DNA of 64,000 nt from JALYXI01 sp963795835 (GCA_963795835.1 CAWCJC010000010.1:1-64000), one strand, 5' to 3'. Positions 35,539 through 47,169 are shown, counted from the stretch's first letter. The notes: a model not told the origin generated them from the letters alone. Numbers and translations are program-made.

Positions 35539-36923
35539 GCGAATCGGGTCCTAACCCCAACACCGCTACCACCGACCGCCTGCCGGTGATCGAGCCTGGC
35601 TATACGTACGCCAGCGTCACCGATAAGATTGCGTCTATCGTTCTCACCAAGAAGACGCCGCTGGTCTGGTTCCTGGGCTTCTCGATCGCGACGATGCTTC
35701 TCGGGCTGTTCCTGATTTCGGTCACGTATCTGTTCGCCAAGGGCATTGGTATTTGGGGCGTCAATATACCGAACGCGTGGGGGTTCGCGATCACCAACTT
35801 CGTCTGGTGGGTGGGAATCGGCCATGCGGGCACGCTCATTTCCGCTATTCTGCTGCTGCTCAATCAGAAGTGGCGTAACTCCATCAACCGCTTTGCCGAG
35901 GCCATGACACTCTTCGCGGTGGCGTGCGCCGGGATGTTTCCCATCCTGCATTTGGGCCGCGCCTGGATCTTCTACTGGCTCTTCCCTTACCCGAATGCGA
36001 TGGGCGTTCAACCGCAGTTTCGCAGCCCGCTGGTGTGGGATGTGTTTGCCGTATCCACTTATGCGATCGTCTCGCTCCTGTTCTGGTATATCGGCCTGGT
36101 GCCTGACCTGGGAACCTTGCGTGACCGATCGAAAACAAAGCTGTCGTACGCCTTTTACGGCATTCTTTCGCTGGGATGGCGAGGCGCCTCAAAGCACTGG
36201 CAGGCTCATGAAACCGTGATGCTGCTAATGGCGGGGCTGGCTACGCCGCTGGTGCTCTCAGTGCACACCGTAGTCAGTTTCGACTTCACGATTGCAATTC
36301 TGCCCGGCTGGCATTCCACCATCTTTCCGCCGTACTTCGTCGCAGGAGCTATTTATTCGGGTTTCGCCATGGTGCTGATCCTCGCGATTCCGCTGCGCAA
36401 GATTTACGGACTGGAAGGCTTCATCACCCAGCAGCACCTGCAAAATGCGGCCAAGCTCATGCTCGGCACCGGTCTAATCCTCGCCTACACCTATGCATGG
36501 GAACCATTCATTGCCTGGTATAGCGGCGACGCCTATGAGATGGCCGTGGTCGCCAATCGCGCTCACGGGCCGGAATCGTGGTCGTTCTGGACCGTGATCG
36601 TTTGCAACGTAATTATTCCGCAAGCTCTGTGGTTCAAGCGCGTGCGCAGCAGCCCCCTGCTTCTGTTCCTTGAAGCCGCTGTCATCCTGTACGGCATGTG
36701 GCTAGAGCGGTTCATGCTGATCATCACCAGTCTGCACCGGGACTACTTGCCTTCCTCCTGGGCTAACTTCATCGCGACTTTCTGGGACAACGCCACGCTG
36801 TTCGGATCGATTGGCCTCTTCTTCTTTCTGTTCCTGCTCTTCATCCGGTTCATGCCGATGATCTCCATCTCAGAACTCCGCGAGCTGCTGCCGAGCGCGC
36901 GTCCCCTGGAGCATAAGAAATGA
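35535..36923 (+). CDS. actC: alternative complex III subunit ActC (NrfD-like)
   Basis: A 462-residue integral membrane protein of the polysulfide-reductase NrfD family, with about ten helices (for example WFLGFSIATMLLGLFLISVT, FVWWVGIGHAGTLISAILLL). The quinol-binding-type region is in FVWWVGIGHAGTLISA. It starts with GTG overlapping the actB stop (GTGA). In alternative complex III, ActC and ActF hold the quinol site in the membrane. SITYLF-like and HTVVSFDFTIAILPGWHS stretches are typical. Confidence 0.93.
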   Translation: MSESGPNPNTATTDRLPVIEPGYTYASVTDKIASIVLTKKTPLVWFLGFSIATMLLGLFLISVTYLFAKGIGIWGVNIPNAWGFAITNFVWWVGIGHAGTLISAILLLLNQKWRNSINRFAEAMTLFAVACAGMFPILHLGRAWIFYWLFPYPNAMGVQPQFRSPLVWDVFAVSTYAIVSLLFWYIGLVPDLGTLRDRSKTKLSYAFYGILSLGWRGASKHWQAHETVMLLMAGLATPLVLSVHTVVSFDFTIAILPGWHSTIFPPYFVAGAIYSGFAMVLILAIPLRKIYGLEGFITQQHLQNAAKLMLGTGLILAYTYAWEPFIAWYSGDAYEMAVVANRAHGPESWSFWTVIVCNVIIPQALWFKRVRSSPLLLFLEAAVILYGMWLERFMLIITSLHRDYLPSSWANFIATFWDNATLFGSIGLFFFLFLLFIRFMPMISISELRELLPSARPLEHKK

Positions 36924-37468
36924 GCCGCCCGAAGCCACGTCCTCCAATTTACGGACTGATTGCCGAATGGGAGAAGCCGGAGGCTCTGGTCGATGGCATC
37001 CGCAAGGTACGCGAGCGCGGCTTTCGTCGAATCGAGGCATATACGCCGTTCTCCATCGAAGCGGTGGATGAGGCAATGGAAAACCCGCGCAGCAAACTGC
37101 CACTGATCGTTCTTTGCGGAGGCATCTTCGGATTTTGCGCCGCGTGGGTGCTGCAGTACTACATTGCCGTTTTCAATTACCCCATCAACGTGGGCGGCCG
37201 GCCGCTGAATAGCTGGCCCGCTTTTATCGTCGTCATGTTCGAGATGACGATACTCTGCGCCGCGCTCTCCGGCTTCTTCGGCTTGTGGATCACGTGCGGG
37301 CTCCCGCGTCCGCACCATCCCCTGTTCAACGTGCCGGAATTCCAATTGGCGAGCCGCGACCGCTTCTTTCTCTGCATCGAATCGAGCGACCCGCTATTTA
37401 ATACTGGAGCCACGCGCGATTTCCTGTATCGCCTGGATCCGCTGAGCGTGTCCGAGGTGGAGTGGTGA
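36920..37468 (+). CDS. actD: alternative complex III subunit ActD (DUF3341)
   Basis: A 182-residue subunit with the DUF3341 signature: YGLIAEWEKPEALVDGIRKV and FRRIEAYTPFSIEAVDEAM, then two membrane helices (LIVLCGGIFGFCAAWVLQYY, PAFIVVMFEMTILCAALSGF). It overlaps actC by ATGA and the next gene by a few bases. In the complex it is a structural membrane subunit. Confidence 0.92.
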   Translation: MSRPKPRPPIYGLIAEWEKPEALVDGIRKVRERGFRRIEAYTPFSIEAVDEAMENPRSKLPLIVLCGGIFGFCAAWVLQYYIAVFNYPINVGGRPLNSWPAFIVVMFEMTILCAALSGFFGLWITCGLPRPHHPLFNVPEFQLASRDRFFLCIESSDPLFNTGATRDFLYRLDPLSVSEVEW

Positions 37469-38046
37469 CTCGCATTCAAGCTGCGCTCATGGTTCTTATG
37501 GCCGCTTTGCTATCCGGCTGCCGGCAGGACATGCAAGATCAGCCGCGTTATAAACCTCTTCAGCGCAGCAACTTCTTTGAGGACGGCCGAAGCGCTCGTC
37601 CGATCATCGCCGGTACGATTGCTCGCGGGCATCTGCGTCGGGACTCAGCTTTCTTCTTTGGGGCGGTTAATGGCCAATTTGTCGCCGCTCCTCCGCTCAC
37701 TGTGGATGCGGCGCTTCTTGCGCGGGGCCGTGACCGCTACGACATCTATTGCAGCCCGTGCCATAGTCCGGCCGGGGACGGGCGAGGGATGGTGGCGCTT
37801 CGCGGGTTCCGCTATCCGCCATCGTTCCATAGCGATCGGCTGCGTGGCGTACCGGATGGCTACATCTATGCGGTGATTGCGAACGGCTATGGCGCGATGT
37901 CGAACTATGCCTACCAACTCGAACCGCGCGATCGATGGGCGGTCACCGAGTACGTGCGCGTGCTTCAGTTCAGCCGCAATGCGAATGCCTCCGATCTTGA
38001 CGACAGCGACCGTCAAGCGCTGGAACGCGCGGGAGGTGCCCGCTAA
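37465..38046 (+). CDS. actE: alternative complex III subunit ActE, monohaem lipoprotein cytochrome c
   Basis: A 193-residue lipoprotein; the lipobox is LLSGC with the lipidated Cys near residue 19. RYKPLQRSNFFEDGRSARPI is typical of ActE. One haem-c site CSPCH lies mid-protein, followed by GDGRGMVALRGFRYPPSFHS and a distal-Met region (NGYGAMSNY). The start is probably GTG 37465 overlapping the actD stop, or GTG 37462. It transfers electrons out of the complex. Confidence 0.92.
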   Translation: MTRIQAALMVLMAALLSGCRQDMQDQPRYKPLQRSNFFEDGRSARPIIAGTIARGHLRRDSAFFFGAVNGQFVAAPPLTVDAALLARGRDRYDIYCSPCHSPAGDGRGMVALRGFRYPPSFHSDRLRGVPDGYIYAVIANGYGAMSNYAYQLEPRDRWAVTEYVRVLQFSRNANASDLDDSDRQALERAGGAR

Positions 38047-39239
38047 TGCCCGAACGATCCTTCGCCCTTCCAGAGCCGGTGCTTCACGATTTCAGCCGCT
38101 TCGGAACGCGCGCTCTCATCGCGGGGCTAGCGGCCGGAGCCATCGGTCTGGTATTCGGGTTCTTCGGGTGGCTCGATTTTTTTCAGGCTTATCTTGCCTC
38201 GTGGCTTCTCTGCCTGGGTATTGCTCTCGGCAGTCTGGTGCTTGTCGCGCTTCAATACCTCACCGGGGGCGCATGGGGCATATTGATCCGAAGGCCAGCC
38301 GAGGCAGCGGCACGAACGCTCCCCTTCGTGGCCTTGCTGTTCATCCCCATCGCGATCGGTATTCCAGTGCTCTACCATTGGTCCAATCCCGCCTTTGTCG
38401 CGCATGACGAGATCATGCGTCACCGCGCGGTTTGGATGAATACCCCGGCTTTCTTGATTCGCGCAGTTTTTTATTTTGCGGTCTGGATTGGCATCGGCAC
38501 TCTGCTGGAACGTTGGTCCATCCAGCAGGATCAGTCAGACGACCCCACTAAGCTCGACATTCTGGCTCAGCGCCTCAGCGCCCCGGCACTGATCGCCTAC
38601 GCTGCCACCATGAGCTTCGCCGCGGTGGACTGGATCGTCTCACTTTCCGACCACTGGTACTCCACCATGATCGGCTTTCTCCTGATTGTGGAACAAGGCC
38701 TGAGCGCGATGGCTTTTCTCATCATTGTGATGACCGTGCTGTCAGTGCGCGATCCGATCCGGCAGTTCTTCTCGAAGCGGGACCTGCAGGACTTGGGCAA
38801 GCTGCTGTTGATGTTCGTCATGCTCTGGGCCTATTTTGCCTTCAGCCAGTTCCTGATTATCTGGGCCGGGAATACACGCCAGGAAATCACTTGGTATCAA
38901 CCGCGCATGGCGACGAATTGGGGCTGGGTGGGCCTTGCTTTGATTCTGCTGCAGTTTATCTTGCCCTTCCTGCTGCTACTCTCCCGCGACCTGAAGCGCA
39001 GCCGCCGCCCGATGATCTTCATCAGCTCGCTGGTGCTGCTGATGCGCTATGTCGATCTTTACTGGAGCATTAAGCCTGAGGTTTTCCGCACAGGCATCCG
39101 CATCACGGTCCCGGACCTTGCGCTTCCCGTCGCGCTCGGCGGCGTCTGGCTGTGGGCTTATTTGTTTTTCCTGCGCCGTCATCCTGTAATTCCGGCTCAC
39201 GCGCCGCATTTGGAAGGAGCGCTCACGCATGGCCGTTGA
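38046..39239 (+). CDS. actF: alternative complex III subunit ActF
   Basis: A 397-residue membrane protein with about ten helices, related to ActC but shorter. It contains WLDFFQAYLASWLLCLGIAL, AVDWIVSLSDHWYSTMIGFL and WAYFAFSQFLIIWAGNTRQE, the last typical of ActF. The ATG overlaps the actE stop by one base, so it is in the same transcript. It belongs to the membrane part of alternative complex III. Confidence 0.92.
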   Translation: MPERSFALPEPVLHDFSRFGTRALIAGLAAGAIGLVFGFFGWLDFFQAYLASWLLCLGIALGSLVLVALQYLTGGAWGILIRRPAEAAARTLPFVALLFIPIAIGIPVLYHWSNPAFVAHDEIMRHRAVWMNTPAFLIRAVFYFAVWIGIGTLLERWSIQQDQSDDPTKLDILAQRLSAPALIAYAATMSFAAVDWIVSLSDHWYSTMIGFLLIVEQGLSAMAFLIIVMTVLSVRDPIRQFFSKRDLQDLGKLLLMFVMLWAYFAFSQFLIIWAGNTRQEITWYQPRMATNWGWVGLALILLQFILPFLLLLSRDLKRSRRPMIFISSLVLLMRYVDLYWSIKPEVFRTGIRITVPDLALPVALGGVWLWAYLFFLRRHPVIPAHAPHLEGALTHGR

Positions 39240-39720
39240 ACCGAACCCGCTGTCTGCCCAAGAAGGCGCGATTAGTCCGACCGTAGCGTTCGAACGAGCA
39301 GACATTAACGCTCCCCGGGTTGCTTTGCTCGGCGCCGGAGTCCTGATCATCGCGCTTGCCGCGGTGTTAGTCGTCGCGCCTCCGTTTTTTGGCTTGAAGG
39401 AACATCGCGCTGAGGTGAGCCCGCAACGGTCGCCCAACGCACCCGCCGGGCTTCGCCTGGCTCCGCAACCGCGGTTGCAAGCAATGCCGAAGGCCGATCT
39501 GGAGGGATACATGGCCGGCTATGAACGCACGCTGAAAACATATTCCTGGATCGACCGGAGCAAAGGCATCGCCGCCATTCCGATCGACCGCGCGATGCGT
39601 ATTGCTTCTCAGCGCGGTATTCCGCGCGCTCCACTGGACCCTTCGATCCAGTTATCGCAACCGCGTCAGGGTACCCGGGTTACCGGCCTGGAAGGGAAAG
39701 TGGTCGAGCCGCCTCAATAA
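39229..39720 (+). CDS. membrane-anchored protein between actF and coxB
   Basis: A 163-residue protein with one membrane helix (RVALLGAGVLIIALAAVLVV) and a periplasmic part that ends in a short conserved-looking region (YERTLKTYSWIDRSKGIAAI, PIDRAMRIASQRGI). It overlaps actF by 11 bases and ends 11 bases before coxB. Proteins of this form are common in such operons and may be assembly factors or extra subunits, but no function is known. Confidence 0.82.
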   Translation: MAVEPNPLSAQEGAISPTVAFERADINAPRVALLGAGVLIIALAAVLVVAPPFFGLKEHRAEVSPQRSPNAPAGLRLAPQPRLQAMPKADLEGYMAGYERTLKTYSWIDRSKGIAAIPIDRAMRIASQRGIPRAPLDPSIQLSQPRQGTRVTGLEGKVVEPPQ

Positions 39721-39731
39721 CGGACTGCATC

Positions 39732-40781
39732 ATGTTCTCTCAATTCCCTATTCTTCCGCAGCAGGCCTCCAACATCGCAGGAGAAGTGGACCATCTGTTC
39801 CTGTTCCTGTTTATCGTGACAAGCTTTTTCGCACTGCTGGTTGCGGGGCTTGTGATCGTCTTCGGTATCCGTTACCGCCACTCGGCCAAGAATCCGGTCG
39901 CCTCCAGCCAACGTGAGTACGATATCCCACTGGAAATTTTCTGGACTTTGATTCCAACCGGTCTTGCTCTTGTCATGTTTGTCTGGGGAGCGAAGGTCTA
40001 CCTGGACCAGGCACGTCCGCCGGACGACGCGCTGCAGGTCTATATCACGGGCAAGCAATGGATGTGGAAAGCGCAGCACTTGGGCGGGCAGCGCGAGATC
40101 AACGAACTGCACATCCCGGTCGGCGTTCCGGTGCGCTTGACCATGACCTCGCAGGACGTGATTCACAGCTTTTTCGTACCCGCGTTTCGCACTAAGCAGG
40201 ATGTCTTGCCTGGCCGGTACACCACCGAGTGGTTCACTGCTACCAAGGCCGGCAAATACCATTTGTTTTGCGCTGAATTTTGCGGAGCAAAGCATTCCGG
40301 CATGATCGGCTACATATACGCTATGCCGAGGCGCGAGTATGAAGCCTGGCTTACGCAAGGCGCGCCTGAAGGTTCGCTCGCCTCCTACGGAGAGAAGCTA
40401 TTTCACCAATACGGCTGCGCCAATTGCCATCACTTCGATCAACAGGGCCGCGCTCCGGAACTGCGCAATCTGTATGGCCGGGCCGTTGAGATTCAAGGTG
40501 GCGAAACGGTTCGCGCTGACGATGCGTACTTGCGGGAATCGATCGTCAATCCCGGTGCAAAGATCGTATACGGCTTCCAGAACATCATGCCGAACTTCGC
40601 CACTCTGCTGAGCGAAGAACAACTGGTCCAACTGATTGAATACATCAAAGCAATAGGACCGGCTACAGGAACGGAGGAACCGTCCTCTTCCGGGTCTCTG
40701 CCGAAAGGCCTTGGAACCGACAAAGCAATCGGCGCGCCAGGCGCTACAAGCATAGCCACTTCCCCGGTGGGAAACCGATAG
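39732..40781 (+). CDS. coxB: cytochrome c oxidase subunit II with fused cytochrome c
   Basis: A 349-residue protein with two N-terminal helices (LFLFLFIVTSFFALLVAGLV, EIFWTLIPTGLALVMFVWGA). The copper-A site is in the cupredoxin domain: DVIHSFFVPAFRTKQDVLPG and FCAEFCGAKHSGM (Cys, Glu, Cys, His, Met). A C-terminal cytochrome c with CANCH and axial Met region (NIMPNF) follows; this is the caa3 layout. It receives electrons directly from ActE or through its own haem. A ribosome-site-bearing gap of 11 bases separates it from coxA. Confidence 0.94.
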   Translation: MFSQFPILPQQASNIAGEVDHLFLFLFIVTSFFALLVAGLVIVFGIRYRHSAKNPVASSQREYDIPLEIFWTLIPTGLALVMFVWGAKVYLDQARPPDDALQVYITGKQWMWKAQHLGGQREINELHIPVGVPVRLTMTSQDVIHSFFVPAFRTKQDVLPGRYTTEWFTATKAGKYHLFCAEFCGAKHSGMIGYIYAMPRREYEAWLTQGAPEGSLASYGEKLFHQYGCANCHHFDQQGRAPELRNLYGRAVEIQGGETVRADDAYLRESIVNPGAKIVYGFQNIMPNFATLLSEEQLVQLIEYIKAIGPATGTEEPSSSGSLPKGLGTDKAIGAPGATSIATSPVGNR

Positions 40782-40792
40782 GAGCGCTTTCA

Positions 40793-42431
<1,639 letters not shown>

Positions 42432-42439
<8 letters not shown>

Positions 42440-43076
42440 ATCCGTCGCGTTGCGCGAGCAGTACTCCACCGAACGCCAGCAGCGCGAGACGGCTGAGGTC
42501 GGCATGTGGTTGTTCCTCGGCACGGAAGTCCTGTTCTTCGGGGGCCTGTTTCTAACCTACACGGTCTACCGGATGTACTACCCGGCGGCGTTCACGGCGG
42601 GTGCCCGGCATATGGAAATGACCATCGGCGCCGTGAATACCGCCATACTGCTCACCAGTAGTTTCATGATGGCGCTAGCTGTGCATAGCGCCAGATTAGG
42701 ACGCCTCCGCAGTCTGGCTGGTTTTCTCGGCGCAACCATGTTTTTCGGTGCCGTCTTCCTGGGATTGAAGTTCACCGAATACTATCTTCACTGGAAAGAA
42801 CATAAAGTTCCGGGCCCTCAATTTCGGACGGATTTCCCCATTCCCGGACACGAACAAATCTACTGGTTTTTGTACTTCGTAATGACGGGATTGCATGCGG
42901 TCCATATGCTAGTCGGCATGTGTCTGTTGCTCTGGCTTGTCATCCAAACTGCCCGCGTGCAATTCAGCGCTCGTTGGCATACGCCGGTGGAAATCGTCGG
43001 CCTCTATTGGCATTTTGTAGATGTCATCTGGCTATTTTTGTTTGCCTTGCTTTATCTGATCGGATTGCACAAATGA
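42432..43076 (+). CDS. coxC: cytochrome c oxidase subunit III
   Basis: A 214-residue, five-helix subunit (ETAEVGMWLFLGTEVLFFGG, FLGLKFTEYYLHWKEHKVPG, MTGLHAVHMLVGMCLLLWLV, GLYWHFVDVIWLFLFALLYL). It starts with TTG at 42432 preceded by GGAGG at a six-base spacing and overlaps the coxA stop by eight bases. It supports and stabilises subunit I. Confidence 0.93.
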
Positions 43077-43402
43077 CTCCTCAAGAAACTGATGTGGAAG
43101 AACCGGCGGCCAAGATCACCTCGCCCTTCACCCTTCTTGGCGTGTATGGGGCGTTATTGCTCCTGACGCTCGCCACTACTCTCCTCGCGTTTCTCGATCT
43201 TGGAGTTTGGAGCATGGTGCTTGCTCTGACGATTGCGGCCATGAAGGCTGTGCTGGTAATCCTCTTCTTCATGGACGCGCTCCATAACCACCGGCTGAGC
43301 CCGGCGCTGTTCTGCTTCGGCTTTCTTTGGCTGCTAATCCTGATCACGCTCACGCTCAGCGATTACGTAACACGAGGCTGGATCCCCTTTCCGGGTCGCT
43401 GA
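43073..43402 (+). CDS. coxD: cytochrome c oxidase subunit IV family protein
   Basis: A 109-residue protein with three helices (FTLLGVYGALLLLTLATTLL, MVLALTIAAMKAVLVILFFM, ALFCFGFLWLLILITLTLSD). AAMKAVLVILFFMD is the hallmark of the bacterial subunit IV family. It overlaps coxC by ATGA; a longer frame starting at 42920 is a shadow of coxC. It closes the respiratory run. Confidence 0.92.
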   Translation: MTPQETDVEEPAAKITSPFTLLGVYGALLLLTLATTLLAFLDLGVWSMVLALTIAAMKAVLVILFFMDALHNHRLSPALFCFGFLWLLILITLTLSDYVTRGWIPFPGR

Positions 43403-43525
43403 ACGGAAATCCGAGGTGACTAGAATGTTAACGGTCTTAGCGGCGCCATATGCCTACAATCGCGCACGGTTGCTTCACTTCACGCTGCTTCTCACATGGC
43501 TCGATTACCGCAAGCAGGTGCCGCA

Positions 43526-44467
43526 ATGAATATGCCCTTGTTGTGGGCATCTATGCAGTTCCATAGCCTGTTATCACCCGCGTTTCTGCTTCAGCAGTCA
43601 AACGTAGCTGCGCTTTGGGGTGCTATTCAAGAGTTTGCGGCAGCTTTCATCCGCCAGATTCCCTATATGGTCTTAGGGATAGTAATCTTTCTGGCCTTTT
43701 TGGTAGCAGCCAAAGTCATCAGCCGGATCTTTCTCGAGGCGGGCGCCCGCACAAGATTTCCGCTCAACGTCGCAACAATTCTCGGCAGACTCATTTCAAT
43801 CGTCATCACGATTCTAGGTTTCTTCGTAGCCGCCGTCGTTGTTTTCCCTGCATTTAAGCCCGGTGATCTCATCACGGGGCTTGGAATTACTTCAGTAGCG
43901 ATAGGTTTTGCGTTTAAGGACATTCTGCAGAATTTCTTTGCGGGTATCCTGCTTCTTTGGCGGCAGCCTTTTGTCGTTGGGGACCAGATCCGCTCCCTCA
44001 ACTACGAAGGTACGGTAGAGGAAATTAACATGCGGTCCACACGGATTACGACATATGACGGTGTGCGGGTGATTTTGCCGAATGGCGATGTCTACGTCAA
44101 TCCTATCGAGGTGTTTACTGCCTATCCGCATCGCCGAGTCAAGTTCTCGGTGGGCATTGGTTACCCCGATTCGCTTGAAAAGGCCCGAGGCGTTATTCAC
44201 GGTGTCTTGGAAAAAACGGAAGGGGTGCTCTCCGATCCCGCTCCATCGGTTTATCTTTCGGAACTGGCGGGATCGAGCGTGAATTTTACTGTTTACTTCT
44301 GGGTGAAAGGCCGACAGGTAAACGCTCTGGCGGTGAGCGATCGCGTCGCGACCGGAATCAAACTCGCTCTGGATGAGGCGAACATTGATATGCCGTTTCC
44401 CCATACGGTGGTCCTCTTTCACAACCAGACTGGCTCCCGAAAAGGCGATCTGGATTCAGTCGTTTGA
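43526..44467 (+). CDS. MscS family mechanosensitive ion channel
   Basis: A 313-residue channel from ATG 43526 (AGGTG upstream; ATG 43496 is an alternative). Helices are MVLGIVIFLAFLVAAKVISR, TILGRLISIVITILGFFVAA and the pore helix LITGLGITSVAIGFAFKDIL. The beta domain has QPFVVGDQIRSLNYEGTVEE and TRITTYDGVRVILPNGDVYV. It is only distantly like the MscS at 29839. It overlaps a DUF2254 gene, so the two are probably coupled. Confidence 0.9.
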   Translation: MNMPLLWASMQFHSLLSPAFLLQQSNVAALWGAIQEFAAAFIRQIPYMVLGIVIFLAFLVAAKVISRIFLEAGARTRFPLNVATILGRLISIVITILGFFVAAVVVFPAFKPGDLITGLGITSVAIGFAFKDILQNFFAGILLLWRQPFVVGDQIRSLNYEGTVEEINMRSTRITTYDGVRVILPNGDVYVNPIEVFTAYPHRRVKFSVGIGYPDSLEKARGVIHGVLEKTEGVLSDPAPSVYLSELAGSSVNFTVYFWVKGRQVNALAVSDRVATGIKLALDEANIDMPFPHTVVLFHNQTGSRKGDLDSVV

Positions 44468-45711
44468 TGCGCACTCAGCTTCTTTTTCTTGGGTCTACGC
44501 TGCGAAGCGCATATTGGTTTATTCCTACCCTGATGGCTTGCGGAGCAGTTGCGCTCGCTATTGGATCTGTGAAGCTGGACGAGTTTGTTCACGGAGCTGT
44601 GGAGGCAAAGCTCGGATGGATTTACGCGGGGGGACCTGCCGGGGCTAGAGCTGTACTCGCGACAATCGCTGGATCGATCATCACCGTAGCGGGTACGACC
44701 TTTTCCATTACGATCGCCGCATTTTCCTTGGCGTCTTCACAATTTGGACCGCGTTTACTGAGAACTTTCCGGCGCGACACGGGAAATCAGATTGTCCTTG
44801 GAACATTCATCTCCACTTTTGTTTATTCACTTCTCGTGCTGCGGACCATACGTGGAACTGAGTCCGATACCTACGTCCCACACCTTTCCGTGACGCTCGG
44901 CGTGACCCTGGCGTGTCTCAGCCTGGCGGTTCTGATTTATTTCATTCACCATACGGCCGCGTCAATTCAAGTGTCGAATCTCATCGACTCCGTCGGGACA
45001 GAATTGGAAAAGATCATCGTCAAACATTTTCCCCAGCGAGGAAGTTGTGCTGCTCCCAAATCGGACATTTCCTGGTCCCCTCAGGAAAACAGCGTGCCTA
45101 TACTGGCGCGCAAAGGAGGTTATCTTCTCCACATCGACTATCAGGCCCTGGTCGAGATTGCGGTCAGCCACAACATCGTTTTCCGCTTATTCGGCCACGC
45201 TGGCGACTTCACCGTTGCCGGGACACCTTTGGTTGCGATCGAAGGAGATTCGCAACATATCGTGGACTGGCGTGAAATCGAATCGCATATATACTTCGGA
45301 ACGGAACGGACTCCCGAACAGGACCTGGAGTTTGGGTTCCTTCAGTTGGCGGAAATCGCAGTGCGCGCTCTTTCGCCAGGTATCAACGATCCATTCACGG
45401 CGATCAGTTGCATCGATCGCATCTCTGCCGGGTTTTGTCTCTTTGTTCAGAGGGAGATTCCGTCCGCCTTTCATTACGATGCTACGGGCGCGCTGCGCCT
45501 AATTGCTGTGCCGGTGACCTACAGGCAACTCGTCCAGGCAGCATTCCATCACATCGGACATGCTGGAAAGCAGAACCCTTGGGTACTGCAACACCTTCGC
45601 GGGAAGATCATGCTCGTACTCTCAATGACGGTGAATGAGGGGTGCCGGGAAGCGCTTATGGAAGAGCTAATACTCATTCAGCAGGCTGAACGCGCACTCG
45701 AATCCACCTGA
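44467..45711 (+). CDS. DUF2254 family membrane protein
   Basis: A 414-residue protein with four or more N-terminal helices (SAYWFIPTLMACGAVALAIG, ATIAGSIITVAGTTFSITIA, LGVTLACLSLAVLIYFIHH) and a soluble C-terminal half. SQFGPRLLRTFRRDTGNQ and the later FGFLQLAEIAVRALSPGIND are typical of DUF2254. The ATG overlaps the mscS stop by one base. Function is unknown; the family often neighbours ion-transport genes. Confidence 0.88.
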   Translation: MRTQLLFLGSTLRSAYWFIPTLMACGAVALAIGSVKLDEFVHGAVEAKLGWIYAGGPAGARAVLATIAGSIITVAGTTFSITIAAFSLASSQFGPRLLRTFRRDTGNQIVLGTFISTFVYSLLVLRTIRGTESDTYVPHLSVTLGVTLACLSLAVLIYFIHHTAASIQVSNLIDSVGTELEKIIVKHFPQRGSCAAPKSDISWSPQENSVPILARKGGYLLHIDYQALVEIAVSHNIVFRLFGHAGDFTVAGTPLVAIEGDSQHIVDWREIESHIYFGTERTPEQDLEFGFLQLAEIAVRALSPGINDPFTAISCIDRISAGFCLFVQREIPSAFHYDATGALRLIAVPVTYRQLVQAAFHHIGHAGKQNPWVLQHLRGKIMLVLSMTVNEGCREALMEELILIQQAERALEST

Positions 45712-45843
45712 AGAGCCCCGGCATGATCTTCTCCTGCCCAGGGATCCTCTGTCCTATGATCATAGCAAGCGGGCCAGGACGCCCTTAACCGCCGCAACCA
45801 GAAACATTCCGTAGATGATGGCATGTACCATTGCAAGTAAACT

Positions 45844-47127
45844 TCACGGCCGTAACGGCAGGGTGTCCAGAAGAACCAGGTTACGCAGTACCGCACGCCA
45901 CGCTGCGGGATCTTCTTTCGTCGTGATAGGCGCTGCGGGGTTGCGGTAGTAATCCTCGAGATCGCGCTTTAACCCTGCGGACACCGGCGCGTGACCCGCG
46001 ACGACCCTGGCCAGGAGCTTTGCGTAAGTCTGATCGGTTAGTTTGTAGCGTCCAGGTAAAACGGGTTTGCCGGTATCCAGATCCAAGTTCGGAAGCGGAA
46101 CGCCGGCTCCCTGCTGATGCGTGAGTTGCCTCAGCAAGCTGCGATATTCGCTCAGCGCAACGTTCAGGCTCTTCACATAAAGGTCGTCGGTATCAGTCAG
46201 AGGATTTTTGGTGCCAAAAATTTTGAAAAAGCCGACTTTGGGAATGATGCGAATCACGATCGCTAGAACGTGCGCGCGAAAACCGGGCGGGGTGTACTGG
46301 TATGGCTGTCGGCGGTAATTCGCACGCCCAATGTCCTCAAGCAAGGCGGTGTGCGCAGAGTCCGCGCTCTCTGGCGCCAGATCATCCCGAAAGTTGACCA
46401 GAGTAGCTTGGGCGAACAGGGGCAGCAGTGAGCGCACCGATTCGCGATAACTTAGCAGCGCGGAGCGCTCCGGTCCCAGAATGCTTCCCACCGTCAGCCC
46501 ATAAGTCTGTTCAAAAGCGCGATCGAGCAACGGACGGGCGACCAGAAAGCCGATGTGACGATGGTACGATCTGGGCGCGAAGCGGCGGCGCGTGATTTCG
46601 GCAACATCGAACCCAAATTCGGTTCGCACGTGAGCGGCAGGGTCTTCTTCATAGGTGACGACGGGTCCGTACTTGCGCGCCAGCTCGGGAAAGGTGATGG
46701 CGGTGGAAGGGTTCACGCCCAGGGAGTGCCCGACCGCATCGCCCACGTAGTGGGAAAGCGCGCCGGCGGCAAACGCCAGCTCGTTTGCATCGCGCGCTTC
46801 GCGCAGCAGCGCCTGGACGAAATCGCCGCTGCGAACATAATGCGGCAGGTCGCTGAAGAGATGCTTACTGAAGGGATAGTAGCCGAGATCTTGAATCACA
46901 CAGCCGCCGTAGGCATAGGCTTGTGCAGTTTCAAGATCTCTTTTGGTCAGACCCGGGAAGCGCTGTAGGAGCAGTGGCCTGATAGACTCGTCCCACGCCA
47001 GGTCAATGATGGCCTGGTGAGTCAACACCGCATACGACTTAGCGTCGCGGGTAAAGCTCAGCAGACCCGCGCCCACCAGAAAAGCGAGCAGATAAGAACG
47101 GGGGCGTGGGGACGTGGGGCGTTTCAT
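45844..47127 (-). CDS. zinc-dependent phospholipase C family protein
   Basis: A 427-residue exported protein. The signal region is PRSYLLAFLVGAGLLSFTRD. Metal-ligand histidines are in VLTHQAIIDLAWD and AFAAGALSHYVGDAVGHSLG, the pattern of zinc-dependent phospholipase C. ARKYGPVVTYEEDPAAHVRT and the long helical C terminus fit related Acidobacteria proteins. It probably acts on lipids in the periplasm or outside the cell; the substrate is unknown. Confidence 0.83.
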   Translation of the reverse strand: MKRPTSPRPRSYLLAFLVGAGLLSFTRDAKSYAVLTHQAIIDLAWDESIRPLLLQRFPGLTKRDLETAQAYAYGGCVIQDLGYYPFSKHLFSDLPHYVRSGDFVQALLREARDANELAFAAGALSHYVGDAVGHSLGVNPSTAITFPELARKYGPVVTYEEDPAAHVRTEFGFDVAEITRRRFAPRSYHRHIGFLVARPLLDRAFEQTYGLTVGSILGPERSALLSYRESVRSLLPLFAQATLVNFRDDLAPESADSAHTALLEDIGRANYRRQPYQYTPPGFRAHVLAIVIRIIPKVGFFKIFGTKNPLTDTDDLYVKSLNVALSEYRSLLRQLTHQQGAGVPLPNLDLDTGKPVLPGRYKLTDQTYAKLLARVVAGHAPVSAGLKRDLEDYYRNPAAPITTKEDPAAWRAVLRNLVLLDTLPLRP

Positions 47128-47169
47128 GTTGCGGTCTTTAGGTGGGTCCTTGTTTGACTCTCGTAGGGC

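Noticed and set aside
45760..45831. 23-codon hydrophobic ORF (MVHAIIYGMFLVAAVKGVLA...) on the minus strand
   Set aside because: No ribosome site and too short to tell from chance in a convergent gap.
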